64,000 nucleotides of DNA from Endomychus coccineus (Eukaryota > Arthropoda > Insecta > Coleoptera > Endomychidae), in assembly GCA_958510875.1 (NCBI GenBank), contig OY294067.1, positions 54,386,039-54,450,038 of the forward strand, given 5' to 3'. Under the pieces are notes generated by a model, which made no database searches, had not been told where the DNA came from, and was given only the letters and a program-made list of their open reading frames with translations. Positions 51,160 to 63,234 of this stretch are shown here, piece by piece (position 1 is the first letter of the stretch; each line of letters begins with the position of its first letter). A program made the position numbers and the translations under genes.

Positions 51160-52160
51160 GAGAATAAATGTCATTGCTTGATGGCAAAAATGTCGTTACT
51201 GGTGATTAGAAGACTCTTCTCACTTATTTGTTTTCAGTTATGGATAACTCAACCCATTGGAGTACGATAAGAAACATTTCAAATTCTCATTATTGTACTG
51301 GGTGGGCAAAGTTCGATGTTTGTATAAGGTAATTCGGTAACTATAAGACATACCAAAAATTGAACTCATATTAGCGATCTATTTTTATGAGAAAAATTTA
51401 CTGGTGGTAACAAAAATTTGCTGTTGTCTTTCCTTTCCTAGTTATAAACAAGAGTTTGATTTTTCGTTTTTTAGACACATGTGAATATAGTGGTTTGTAC
51501 CTTGCTGTCCTCGTTGTATCGAAATAGAGCCGCCGGGGTGTCGACTTTTACTTTGTATAACAAATTTTTGAACAAGCCTTATAAACAATAGTGCAATGAT
51601 GCGAGGCCTGAAAATATTGCAGTTCAACTAATACGACTACCGTGGCCAATGTAAGGCCCTGGAACCTTCCGTCCAAGTGTTGCCTGATCTGACGAGGAGC
51701 TCCATTATGCTGATAATACATTTGCATTCTGATGTTTAGAGGAACCTCCTCTACTGGTTCTTGTAATTAATTTTTTTTGGCTATTTCGACCTAAATGGTC
51801 ATTCCAGGGGAAAGGATAACTTTGAGGAGCTCCCAGTTCATACCAAGTACAAACTAAGGAATGTGTCAAATAATATTGCAATGCGAGAGGTTTTTAATTA
51901 GGGATCAGTGAAGAAAACAAATTGAATATTTATCACATTCAAAATTGCATAACAGATTCTAGATATATCAATCTTAATTGTGTATTTTATTCCATTTTCA
52001 GCTAAACTTACCGGCTTATACATTCAAATCACAAGTAAGGGGTTGTTCACATCACTAAGTATGGTGTGACATTCATAATAATGCGTCAGAAATATGATTA
52101 ATTCCGAAACTAAATCTTCGTCTTTGTAGATTTTCCAGACAAATTTCATCTTTTTGCTCA
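51160..52160. other. AT-rich stretch, nothing recognised
   Basis: No supported feature is seen. Confidence 0.35.
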
Positions 52161-52164
52161 CCAA

Positions 52165-53640
52165 TTACGAGCTGTTCATTGAAGGCCAGTTTCCCAAATA
52201 TTTGCCTTCGGGAGAGTGAGAGTGACACCCATTCCACCGGGAAGCCTGGGGGTGGTAAACGTTCAAAACGTAAGGAGAGCTGTCTACTATTTTGAAGTCA
52301 CCAGACCCTGATGGATTGTTTCCAGTGATTCCGAAGATAGGTTTGGGCTCAATCCAGGTTCCGCCAAGGGATTGTATTGCGGTAGGATACACGCCCAAAG
52401 AGTGAAAAAGAACTCATGTAACCTTCATTCCTAAAGCAGACAAGAAGAGCTATGAGAACGTCAAGGATTACCGGCCTCTACGGCTTACGTCGTTTTTGTT
52501 GAAGAAGTTAGAGAGGCTTGTATACTAGTATCTTGAGAAAGGACTTCAGAAGCATTACCTCCTTCACGAGGAACATCATACTCATCAGATGGCCAGATCT
52601 GTCGTGACGGCTCTCTACTAGGCTGTTGGCTTTATAGAGCAATAGCCGAGGTGGAAGAGAGTCCTCATTGGTGCTTTATTGAACATAGAGAGCTCTACGA
52701 GATCTATCAAACCTGCGGCGGAGAGACATGGTATCCCGCGAGAGCTAATAGGGTGAATTATGTGATCATGAACACCCTTGAAGGTAGACACCTTTCCACG
52801 ACATGGCAAGGTTATACTCTGGGAGCTCTGTATCAGAAAGGTGTTCACAGGGAGTGGTAGTACTATTTCCCCTTTTATGAAGTTGGGTCGTGGATGAGCC
52901 ACTAGTAAGGTCAAACCGTGCTAGTATTGAGGTGGTAGGTTATGCGGATGACATTGCCATACTCTCCAGAGAAACCTACGAGGATACCATGCAAGAGTTT
53001 GTTCAACAAGCCTTGATAATTACAGAAGTTTGGTGTAGAGATAGCAAACTGTCCATTCAGCTGGAGCAAACTACCATCATCGTCTTCAGCAGGCGGCACA
53101 AAATCGAGCCTCCGAAGAGCATGGTAATCGGGGGCAAGTCAGTTGACTTTTCCGAGACAGTGAAATAACTGGGAGTCACGCTGGCTATAAAACTACACTG
53201 GCAGAAGCCACTGGAGACAAGGTGCCAAAATGCTACGATAATCTTTTGACAGTGTAAGAGAGCAATTGGCATAAAGTGGGGCTTTGGGCCTCCAGCATAT
53301 AGTGCCCTGCTGGGCCTGCCAAGGTGATGAGGAATCTTGCAATGATGGCAGTCTATAGGCCTAGCTGCAATGGCTCCCTAAGGAACAAAGCCATGTCGTT
53401 CACGGAGCAACATTTCAGGGTCTAGAGCGAACACAAGCGTTGGAGAAAATTTTGCGGTCATAGATTCATTGATGGGTAGGTACTCAGAGCAAATGGAGGA
53501 TCTCAACACAGTCTTCCAAGCCGAGATGGATCTAAGCGTGAAACAGATCTTAGGATTCTGTCGAGCAGCGGGGTATCCAAATACCCCCGAAAAACGTAGC
53601 AGGGGATAGTGTACAAGGGTCTTTGACTAAACTGAACTAT
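52165..53640 (+). mobile_element. non-LTR retrotransposon ORF2 fragment (I/Loa-type)
   Basis: Plus strand: THVTFIPKADKKSYENVKDY (~52410), TSFLLKKLERLV (~52490), a scrambled palm region, then VVGYADDIAILSRETYEDTM (catalytic YADD, ~52935), VWCRDSKLSIQLEQTTIIVF and LGVTLAIKLHW (~53170). The rest is frameshifted, ending with ILGFCRAAGYPNTPEKRSRG and the family 3' end (~53640). The RNase H domain is largely deleted between 53350 and 53480. Confidence 0.78.
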
Positions 53641-53644
53641 ATTA

Positions 53645-54028
53645 TTTTTCTACGGCCATGACACAATACTGCTCTTTCCTAACTGTTTTTGATTAAACAA
53701 TGAGGTACATTGTATGCCTTCAATTTCATTTCCTCACCTGATAACACAATGAAGTCATTGTGTTTCATTGTGTTTTTATTTTACAATTTATCACGTCTCC
53801 CATGGAATGTCAAAATTCAAGATCCTATATTTTGGAGCACAAGGAAAATACAAACATGTCATTGCCGTGCCCAGATGCTTCAAATATAACATTTAATCAC
53901 TGTAACAATATAACTGTGAATATTGTTAATAATTAAATTGTATTTTGACATTTTCAATATACCTAATTAATTAGTTCAAAGTTCAAAATTCTGTTGTAAA
54001 ATCATTTCGCTAATATATTATGTTATAG
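53645..54028. other. AT-rich stretch, nothing recognised
   Basis: No supported feature is seen. Confidence 0.35.
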
Positions 54029-54172
54029 CCGTAGAAAAAGTATAGTGTATAACTTGCACGGAATGCTCATTTCCCACTCGTATGATTTGCAGCATTCGCC
54101 TACGGCTCATGCTGCAAACTTCATACTCGTGGGAAATGACTATCATTCCGTGCTAGTTATACAATATACTAG
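54029..54172. repeat. solo hairpin repeat sharing borders with Crypton element 2
   Basis: A ~125-bp imperfect palindrome with arms CACGGAATG...CATTTCCCACTCGTATGA and complement, centred on GCCTACGGC. The borders CCGTAGAAAAA and TACAATATACTA are the same as those framing the hairpin 3' of the recombinase gene at 30377-30455. Confidence 0.65.
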
Positions 54173-54985
54173 TCCGGTACCATCTCAACCAATACCAATA
54201 ATCAAATACGAGTATTCTAGTTGAAGTTTCCATAGGCGGAATTCACGAGACATCTCAGATAAGAACATCTATGGAAATTTACTTTACTCTGTTTTTAGGT
54301 CAGAATGTACGTTGAACAATAAATGCTTGCTATCAATTGCCAATGTCAAAATCAATTATGAATGATTGCGTTTCTTTTTTTCGGATTCAGGCTAATTTAC
54401 ATAAATAAATATTATTGTCTGTATTCAAATAACTTGACCTAGTAACATTATGCGGTGAGAGCATTATTATGACTTATACAGCGACGATTCGTTCGTAGTG
54501 CATCGAATAGTACTTATTTTCATAATTTATTCACGGTGATGCATTAACATATCACTGAAATATTGCAATTTCTACAACCTTCCGCATATTAAAATTATTT
54601 TTTTCGAACACATTGCCCAATAAAATTTGTGTATCAACTCTAGGTTGACAAGAATTAACGAACTTAAAATAAATAAATGACGGATTAACATTTTACCCAG
54701 ATAAAATTAAATTCATTCGTTCGTACCAGTTAAATCCAGTTTGAAATGTACTCGGAAGTCAATCTCTGAACTAGATAGATAATATTGGTTCGGAAACGTA
54801 ATACTCAGTGCAGGTGAATATTTTATCATGCATAAATCGATGGGTATTGAGAACTTTCAAACTTGAAGAATAAGGAAAGTAGATTGTTTCTTCATATTTT
54901 GCGAAGATTATTTGAAAATCAGTTTCTAATTTGTGGTAGTAGTCGAGGCAATATATAGCAAAATTTGTCAAAACCTTGATTTTAT
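54173..54985. other. AT-rich stretch, nothing recognised
   Basis: No supported feature is seen. Confidence 0.35.
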
Positions 54986-54989
54986 TTCG

Positions 54990-55480
54990 CGCAAGATGGA
55001 TTGCGATGCGGTTTCCGGCATTCGATTCTAGAAGACAAGTAGAAAAAATGGCGCCCTTTCATTTTGGCGCTCATTCTAAATTGCATTTATGCATCAAAAA
55101 AATGGATTTTGTTGAAACATTTTTTGAGCGTAAGCTTAGATGTTTTATTAATTGACGAATATACTCCAAAATTAGTCCGTTACTCGGGAGTTTTTGGAGT
55201 CGCTAAGTACACATATGATGTTTAAAAAGTCTCCAATGTACTGGTGCCCTACGACAACTCAGGAAGATTGCTCCAATTACATGCGAAATGCATCAAAAAT
55301 GATTACTTGGGGGTTTTCGAGGTCGCTGATCACGAATATGACATTTAAAATTAGCTATGTGACTTCTTGAAGTACAGCATCACCCCTGGAACATTTATCT
55401 GATCACTAATTGACATTTGAAAATTACCCACGTTTATCTGGAGGTCAGAACTTCCTGGAGTAAATGGTTACTCGGGGGTC
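54990..55480 (+). repeat. partial copy of the ~141-bp-unit inverted-repeat element
   Basis: Same orientation as 17470-18035: GATGCGGTTTCCGGCATTCG, a TGCATCAAAAAAATGGATTT block and diverged units (TACTCGGGAGTTTTTGGAGT at 55182, GGTCGCTGATCACGAATATG at 55320, a further trace at 55467). The right arm is absent. Confidence 0.6.
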
Positions 55481-56740
55481 CTTGATCACGAAAATGTTTA
55501 AAACTGCCCTTCATGTACCTCGAAGTCAGGAATCCCTGAAGCACTAGGTAATTATTACCACATTTGTTCAAATTAGATCCAACTCTCAACCATGGCTTTT
55601 TTGTGAGTGCTAACAATGAATATGACAATGAAAAAAAGGTCACGCTGCTTGTATCAAAATGTATTCTAAAAGTTATTCAACTTGTAAAATACAAATATAA
55701 TATTATTCATAATTAATCTAGAATAATGAAGTGACAAAACTAAATTTTGAATTTTTATGAAAAATCTATAATATGTAAAAATGAATTATATTATATTAAT
55801 ATATATAAAATTTCAAGGAAGTGAGAATGAAGGAGTATAGTGATAAATGAATTATTCTTTAAATAGTCTTATATGTTAAAATGTTGTATTTATTTATTTT
55901 AGTTAACATTATATTATTATTATTATATTTTATATTATTGATCTGATAAAATCTATTATGTTATTGTTAGTCGAATCTTCATCTTCTGTGTTATTTTCAT
56001 TTTCTATTATATCTTCTTGTTCTATTCCATATGTTACATCGGATGTTCGCTCTTCCATGAATATCCACAAATCGTTTCACATCTGAAAAAAATCATTCTT
56101 ATAACTTCTGGTGGACCGGGTGGTTGGATAGTTACTATAGGAATTGAGAAATTATTTTTTCCCACCCCCAGTTTTCTCACAGGATTCTCCTCCTCGCCAT
56201 GAAACCAATTTTGTACTCGCAGCTACACTATATGTATTATTTTCCGAAGCTCAACTTTGACAACGTCTGGTTTCCCTAAAAGTACGTTTTTAGGTTGTGG
56301 AGTCAAGAGTATTCGCAACACAAGAAGATTGATGTCTTCACATATGATTACGAAGTTGTCATGAGGTGATGATTTTTATGAACCTGTGTTAACAATTACA
56401 GTCTTATCATCATCATCACTTTGGAAAAATTCTACTCCACCTTTTTCGAATTGAATTTAGATCATCTTCATCAGTCTAGTATTGTTGCGGGAATTCGACA
56501 AGAAGTTCTTTCATGATACAGTTGTGAACATGGATGCTGTTCCCCAAATTCGATGTTGTTACCTCTGAAATAACCATCAAACACAACTGTGGAATTATTG
56601 CTGACATAATTGACGTAAGCAGTGTAAACTGCTTAAATGTTGTGTCTGATCCCTATTTTAATCTATGTAGGAGGAAACCGCCATCCACGACAACAGTGTA
56701 GTTGTTAAAATTGCAATTTATGTAGACATTTAAAGGAGGG
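55481..56740. other. AT-rich stretch with an acidic coding-like segment
   Basis: On the minus strand 56050-55940 is open for EERTSDVTYGIEQEDIIENE and NNTEDEDSTNNN, then a stop. This resembles an acidic protein tail. I cannot link it to a gene or family. Nothing else is recognised. Confidence 0.3.
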
Positions 56741-56744
56741 AATA

Positions 56745-56950
56745 ATGCATATAATGTTGATTTTCAATTTTTTTGCATTTCCCACTCTTCGGAAGTGTGT
56801 AGATTATGAAGAGCTGCTGGGATGTAAAGTAACTTTTGGCACGGAATAGGCAACAAAGTTTTTGTGAAGCGTTTTTCGCAAGCAATGAATCATTGCATGA
56901 GAGGGTGCTATTGGTGTTCCCTAGCATGGATATGGAAGATTGACTCTTTT
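56745..56950 (-). mobile_element. small reverse transcriptase remnant (same type as 42055-42810)
   Basis: Minus frame: SSISMLGNTNSTLS, then KNASQKLCCLFRAKSYFTSQ and QLFIIYTLPK. The wording matches the segment after the catalytic palm in Jockey/RTE-type enzymes. Only about 65 codons remain. Confidence 0.6.
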
Positions 56951-57502
56951 TGACGACAGCGATTCGTCGAAAAAATACCAGAAGATTGCATGATTGCGGG
57001 TATGAACTTTCGAAGTTGTTCATAGAAAGCACTTTGTATTTTCACGCTAATCCACATGAGTTATGTGATCTCTTTTCTTTAGTTAACAATATTTTGCAAG
57101 AAACTGAACTTCATTTTCTACAGGGTATTTACCAATAATGGTTATTATTTCTGAAGTAGAATAATATTTCCAATTTCAATTTGCTCGGATACTCATTTTT
57201 GCATCATCACTTAGTAAATATTCTAAGCTCGACATTGCGAATCGTAAAGGTAGCGCTTGTGACTAACAAACAGCTGTAATAGAAGACTCTTCCGGCTGAA
57301 TGACCAAGTTTACCTCCACGGCGACACCTAGTTACCTACTTAACGTGTCATCTGCATATATGTATTAATTATAACTGTATCCAAACTCGATTTATTTGAT
57401 TTCAATCATAACTGTTTCAGAAATCTTTTTGCGAATCATGGGCATATATTCCACAGTTCTTCTTTGCTAATATTGAGAAAATCATATTCTGTAGGTGGTG
57501 CC
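56951..57502. other. region upstream of protease gene 2
   Basis: No convincing core promoter. A GGCATATATTCC string near 57441 is a weak TATA candidate about 55 bases before the start codon. Confidence 0.25.
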
Positions 57503-57580
57503 ATGGGTTTTAAGTTGCAAAAATGTGTTATTTTATCGATGTGTAGTGTATATGTTATATCTTCAACTGAAATTAGTAAG
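57503..57580 (+). CDS. protease gene 2, exon 1 (signal peptide)
   Basis: MGFKLQKCVILSMCSVYV followed by ISSTEISK. Hydrophobic leader; donor GTAAGA. Confidence 0.6.
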
Positions 57581-60500
57581 GTAAGAGTTCAAACATGAAA
57601 TTAACGTGTAAGTGCTAACTGTTTCTTCTTACCGGCTCTATGAAATCCTTTCCATTATTTACTCCTAATTGGTTAGAATAAAGTGAGTACAATATTGAAA
57701 TATCCTTTCCCATTTTGTGTAAATAAATTCTGAATATCAAACTTGAGATTCAATATCATTCACGATGTATGTACATTTTTAATCTCTCCATTCTACTAAC
57801 GCCAAACTAATGTGGTCTATATTTTGACATATTATAAGTGATATTTTCTTGATAAAATAATGATATGGCAGTGCGTTCGTAATTGGTGATGACAGTATCG
57901 GAATTTAGGAAACCGTAATACATCGAAAAACAATTGAATGAAGAAAGTGAAGACAATTTATTTAGTTGTTTGATGGTGCTTGCAGATCGCTTCTATCTAA
58001 TTTGATTTTTGAGTTATTTTGATAAAACATAAATGTTGCATTTTGGAAAACCCCTTATAATCCCTTTATTTTTGAAAAACTTTCGGATTCGTAAAAGCAA
58101 TTTTGAAGCAACTTTTCTTTGAAATAAGTCTGTCTGGTCAGATTTTAAACATGACGTTTCGGTTTTCTGAAACCATAATCAACTTTAAATTTTCTTATTG
58201 ACGCCATGTACCACTTTAGCTTCTTATTGCTTCATTGCCGCACTAATCTAATCTAATCAACGAAGAATACCAATATTCATTTTTTTATTTAAACTTGGCA
58301 ATTAAACTTCAAACTTCTTGTTTGAATCTGTTATATATTCTTATTCACCGGGTCACCGGGAGTAAGATAAACAAAACTAATAAATGAAATCCTACGATCT
58401 GAAGGATCTACCGGGATTTGTATCAATACCCCTGAATTGACACATTTATGAAACGATTCTACCGGGACGTTGATCGAAAGTTGAATCAACTACTGGGATT
58501 ACTGCAAATACCGGTAGATCATTAAATCACAGGTTATATACAGATTGAGTTTTGCGAATTGGTATACAGTTTGAGTTATATGAATCCCTATACAGATTGA
58601 GTCAGATAGAGCGGTATATAGGAGAGTCTTTTGAGTTAGAGAGAGTCAGTCTCACTGACTTAATATCACGTAATTCTGTTCTATGAATAATGAAATAAAT
58701 TTATAGTACCTACTTAAATTCAATTGTAGTTCTAGCACCATCCATAGATACTTATTTTATGCCTTCCATACAACAGTTTGAGAAGAAGTAAATTATTCGA
58801 GAAAGCCCATTTATCTACTCATCTTTATCGAATCTAGCTCGCTCTCATGGAATTACTATACACCGCTCGACCTGACTCGAGCTGAATACGAGACTCTTGT
58901 GATTTGTAGCGAGCCAGATAGCATTGTCTTGTTTCACAAGTTGAGCAAGTGAAGTATCACAAAGTATCTAGACGGTTGGACCATGTCCATTTTCCATCCG
59001 CTCACAGCATCATGATATGGTTAGGCATAATGCGTCGGTAGAAAGATGAAGAGGCTTATCTCAAAATAACATGTTTCAGGATATCACAGTTTAAAGATAC
59101 TTTTGATTTTTAACATTGTCTCAAATAAAATCAAATTGTTTATAAATTCTCGAGGAATAGGTCACATTAACATATATGCTTATTATTTTAGTCTTTACGC
59201 ACGTTTAGGTCGCAAAACAATCATCACAAGACGTGTCAATGTGTAAACGAGGTTTCTCAAAACTAATTGTATCAAGCACAAAGCGCCATTATTGCATTAA
59301 TTTCAATTAAAGATGCTGAAACGAACAGAAACACGAGTAATCGAAATTGTAACACATTAATGTTCTAAGTATATGAATATGTATCAAGAAGCAATCAATT
59401 CCTAATAATCGAAGTATATACTCAAGTATCCCCTTTTGAACCAGATGTTAAAGGTTTATGAGGTATTAGGAAAAGGTTGCCCGGCCTTACTAGGAATATT
59501 GCTATTTCAACATTCCACCTAAAATATGATTTTAACATCATGAAGACGTATGTAGGATTTCGCAAGAGTTTTAATTGATTAAATTAGTATTAATTTGACT
59601 AAATGATTGGACGTCTGTTCCATGATTTACAGACTTAGAGTCACGTTTTATGTTTTATATTATGTTCATCTGTAAGGCTAGTCTTTCATAACTTGTTTAT
59701 GAATGACATATGACCAAACAAACATAACATATTTGAATAACCGAAATAAATGACGGTTGGAGGTAATAGACTTGTTGTTATCAAGACTTGTTGCTATCAA
59801 AATTAAGAAAGTGAGAAAAACTGACCAATGACCATACGCTAGACCCACATGTGACCTTGGTGAGACAGGAAGGACCTTCAAAAAACGGATCAAAGAACCT
59901 AGGCGTAGTTTCATTAATAATTAATCGAATTCAACCTTTGCGGAAAATTTAATTGTAGAAAACCATAACTTTAATGATAATTTCAAGATTTTACACATTC
60001 AGAATAAAAGTAAGAATTTAAATTTGCTGGAATCCCTTGAAATTAATAAATATTAGAATTTGCTATCCCATTGAACGATTAACAAATATCTAATAATTCG
60101 CTCTTGTTATATTTGTATAATTAGATTTTACATTTGCAATCGTTTAATCCCTCAGTGCGATAAATCTAATTAGGTAAAACTCTCATAGCCATCTATCCTA
60201 ACATTAACATTAAATTTATATATGATGTAACTCTGTTGTAGTGAGTTCGTACTTGTGATATTTGTTTGGAGAAGCTACTGCGTTAGTGAAACTATAGTCA
60301 CTTTTATTTATTAAAGTAGTGAAAATCGAACTTTTAATTTTTTCATTTTATTTCATGCTTGATTCTATTCAATTTGTATAAATCTTGTTATTAGATTTGT
60401 TAGAGGGCATATTATTTAAGAATAAAGTTATATAATAAATAAATAATATAGTATCCAAGATTAATTTAATGTCACCTACAATATCATTGTTTATGTACTC

Positions 60501-62454
60501 ATTACCTGGATATGATTACTGACTTAGTAAATAACACTATACTTCTGATACTTTCCTGTTTGCGTTTCACGGTACCAGTAACATATTTTTGTTAGAGATG
60601 GCTGTGCAATAAAATATGTTTATGAACTCTAAACATTTCAGAATAATCCTTCGTTTATTTTGAGTTTAAAAAAAATCAAGTTTTAACTGACTAAAACAGA
60701 ATCAATAAGTAGCAGAGACGATGACATGTCTTTGATGTGGTGAAATATATCTTGTTGGGATGTGTTATAATAATTATATTTCAAGTTTAGATTATTGTAT
60801 TGTCACATTTCATGTAATACCACTGTGCACCGCTGAATTTATTTTCGGACTTTTTTCCGCCTGCGGCTCGGGATAATTTTCTTCAAATATTCGTTATCAA
60901 GAAAAAAATTCCAGGAATAATTCAAGCACGGGTATTATTCGGTTAGAAAATTTCACACCATACTGTATTTAAATAAATCATTCCAAAATTTATATTCTTC
61001 ATTTTGACAGTATAAACTGTAGCTGCACAGAAGATTTAAACAGTATAATCTTCTATATTGCATCAGGTGCGAGTTACTACAACCGACAAAAAAATTATAT
61101 TTTTTCAATTAATGTTGTACCTATATAGTAACAAGTTGTTAAAATGACGAGCTTTTAATTCTCTATTTCAAATGTAGTTGCATAGAAATACTATTCTAAG
61201 ATTTAACATAGCTTATTATATCACAATATGTTCAATTTATTACAATTGGTAGAAAAATAACATTGAAGAATTTTGTTACATGTACAGATTCGGTTTGCTC
61301 TTCAGTTGTTTCATTCAATAAAATGTAGGTACACAGAAATATCATTATGAGACCTAACATAGTACATTATTATATAGAGATTGAATCAGATCGAGTGGTG
61401 TATAAGATTAATGTGAGGCTATGAGAGAGACATACGCAGATGCGATGGGGAAAGAGGAGTGTGCATCGCACAGGTTGAATTATTTGTTAGTAAGAATTAG
61501 AGAGGGGTTTCTATTCAGCGATCTACTGTTATTTACCAACTGTTTCTTCATAAAAGCAACTCCTTGACTTAGCATATTTTGTCTAATATCAAATAGCAAC
61601 TGCTATTTTATACCTTTTATTTGAAACAGTCATTTTGAGATTTGAGATAGAAAAACAGTAATAGCACTTGGTATTATGATTACGGTATTTCAATTTAAAA
61701 ATAACAGTTTTGCCCATTTCTAGTAAAAATACTCTGTGTGATTAGTTAAGAGATACTGACATGCGTCCTATAAATCAGGCCCATTTTGTTTCAGGTTGGG
61801 GATACACACTATTCTCATCTGCGTCGATTCTTTATCGCACTTATTAACTTTCAATTCCTCGGTCGATCTGACTCAAGCTGTATATTACGTTAAATTTGAG
61901 TTACTATAATTGGTAGGAAATTATTTTATAATTATGTCAGTAAATTTCGGCAATAAATCGCTTCAGAGTAAAAATATTCCGAAAAATACCTTGGTTGCCA
62001 TGGTGAAGCTAGAAAGAATACATATTTTATTGGTTGAAAAAAACGTTGGTTTGAAATTTTCTTCGTAATTGGAATGAATTATCAAGGAAGTAATTGTTAT
62101 CTAGTTTGCAGTCCAGTTTGATTAATAACTATTACAATTATTTCACGTAAAGAGAAATTTTCTATGATCGATTGAAATAAACCAATAATCACAGAAATAA
62201 TAATTATTTTATTTCCTTCTAGGATCTTACGATCTCATCAAATGAAACCAGATATATAGCACACGATAATGAAACAAATATCATTAACGGAACTTCTCCA
62301 TCAGATCTGAATTCTATTCCAAGTATTCAAGAAATTCTCATAAAACCGAGCAAAGGGTTTTGGGATTGGATTTTAGGAAACCCAGGCGTGCGACCACCTG
62401 AAGGCGGATCTGGTACTCCAGCTCCAAGTTATCCCAAAAATTGCCCATCATGTG
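57503..62454 (+). CDS. second secreted serine protease, N-terminal part (two exons, continues past the window)
   Basis: Exon 1 (57503-57580, 26 codons) encodes a leader KCVILSMCSVYVISSTEIS and splices at GTAAGA. Exon 2 (62223-62454) follows TTCCTTCTAG in phase 0 with DLTISSNETRYIAHDNET, GFWDWILGNPG and GSGTPAPSYPKNCPSC, ending in phase 1 at GTAAGT. The Pro/Gly-rich linker and NCPSC are typical of the segment just before the activation site in trypsin-like proteases of the same group as gene 1. Exon 2 ends in the same phase as exon 2 of gene 1. No protease domain is visible before 64000, so it should lie further downstream. Confidence is moderate because the catalytic exons are unseen. Confidence 0.65.
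58138..58195 (-). repeat. decayed hammerhead-like motif
   Basis: Minus strand TTGATTATGGTTTCAGAAAA leads into CCGAAACGTC. Stem II GGTTT/AAACC and GAAACGTC are present; the core TTGATTA is mutated. Probably another PLE terminus. Confidence 0.4.
58200..59135. other. intron 1 of protease gene 2, nothing recognised
   Basis: A few short phrases (CCGGGA-containing around 58345-58520; CAGATTGAGT repeats near 58540-58610) recur locally, but no element is identified. Confidence 0.3.
59140..59690 (-). mobile_element. Penelope-like element remnant (class-1 family)
   Basis: Homologous to 1005-1690 and 32455-33060. Includes AATTCTCGAGGAATAGGTCAC at the border, a decayed hammerhead at 59191-59232 (core GTGATGA, stem II lost) and the AAGACGTATGTAGGA coding-end flank near 59542. 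Confidence 0.65.
59191..59232 (-). ncRNA. decayed hammerhead motif (class 1)
   Basis: GAAA has become TAAA and stem II no longer pairs. Stem I halves GTCTT and AAGAC are still recognisable. Confidence 0.5.
59815..60330 (+). mobile_element. Penelope-like element 3' part (class-4 family)
   Basis: Plus frame from ~59848: CDLGETGRTFKKRIKEPRRS, NSTFAENLIVENHNF and ILHIQNKSKNLNLLESLEIN, ending in a stop at 60057. This is a GIY-YIG endonuclease with the YIG motif eroded. About 210 bp downstream (60264-60300) lies the class-4 motif TTTGGAGAAGCTACTG, TAGTGAAACTATAGTCAC. Confidence 0.7.
60340..62222. other. intron 1 of protease gene 2, distal part
   Basis: No gene seen. A short GC-rich phrase CCGCCTGCGGCTCGG at ~60868 resembles the centres of the Crypton-associated hairpins, but arms are not evident. 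Confidence 0.3.
62223..62454 (+). CDS. protease gene 2, exon 2
   Basis: 232 nt between TTCCTTCTAG and GTAAGT, fully open in the phase set by exon 1. Contains two potential N-glycosylation sites (NET, NGT) and a Pro/Gly-rich end. Confidence 0.65.
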
Positions 62455-63230
62455 GTAAGTAAGATATAGAGGTATTCACAAAATGTGTACTTCAATTATT
62501 ATGCCCATTCAGAAAAATTGTTCTATAACAGTACTGAAACAAAATATCCTTAATAATAATTACAGTCTTGCAATCATCATTTTGTTCTTCACCTCTATAA
62601 TATACAGCGAAGTTATACTTGTCATTAATGAATCTTAGATTTACTAATCTGTGAGGGCATAATAAACTATGTTCAAATTCAGTATTTAGTCCAATAATGC
62701 TGCATCAGTTTACTTCTATACGATCAGATGTAGGATGTAAATAGTAAAATATCCCATTGGTTCTAAAAACACACAGATCGTAATGGATGGAAAGGAGCGT
62801 ATTTTAATGGTTCTTCAGCAATGTGTACTTCCATTCCTCATGCCAAGCTGAACTGATAATGCCAATTTTTGGAAGTCTCCAGACTTTAGACAGTGCCTTT
62901 CAACTGATGTGAGGGAAAAAATTCTGAAGCGTTGTTCTATGTATATGAAATCGGAATGATCAAACCACGATAATACTTTGGAAACATTATACTAGACCAG
63001 AATTGACACATAGTTGTGTAGATCATCCTCATATTGTATTTAGGAGGATCAAAGAGCAAAGACAATAATCGATGGACCTAGTCACTTTTGTTTCGTCTTC
63101 AGACACCTACAGAAGGGTTAATTACCGGAAGTAATGTTCAGATGTTTGTTCTAGGCTTTCGGTATATTCAATTTCACTTCGGAAGTTGGAGAATAAAATT
63201 CAAATTTTACACAAGACTTTCAACATTTAT
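62455..63230. other. intron 2 of protease gene 2, nothing recognised
   Basis: AT-rich intronic sequence. Confidence 0.35.
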
Positions 63231-63234
63231 TTTA

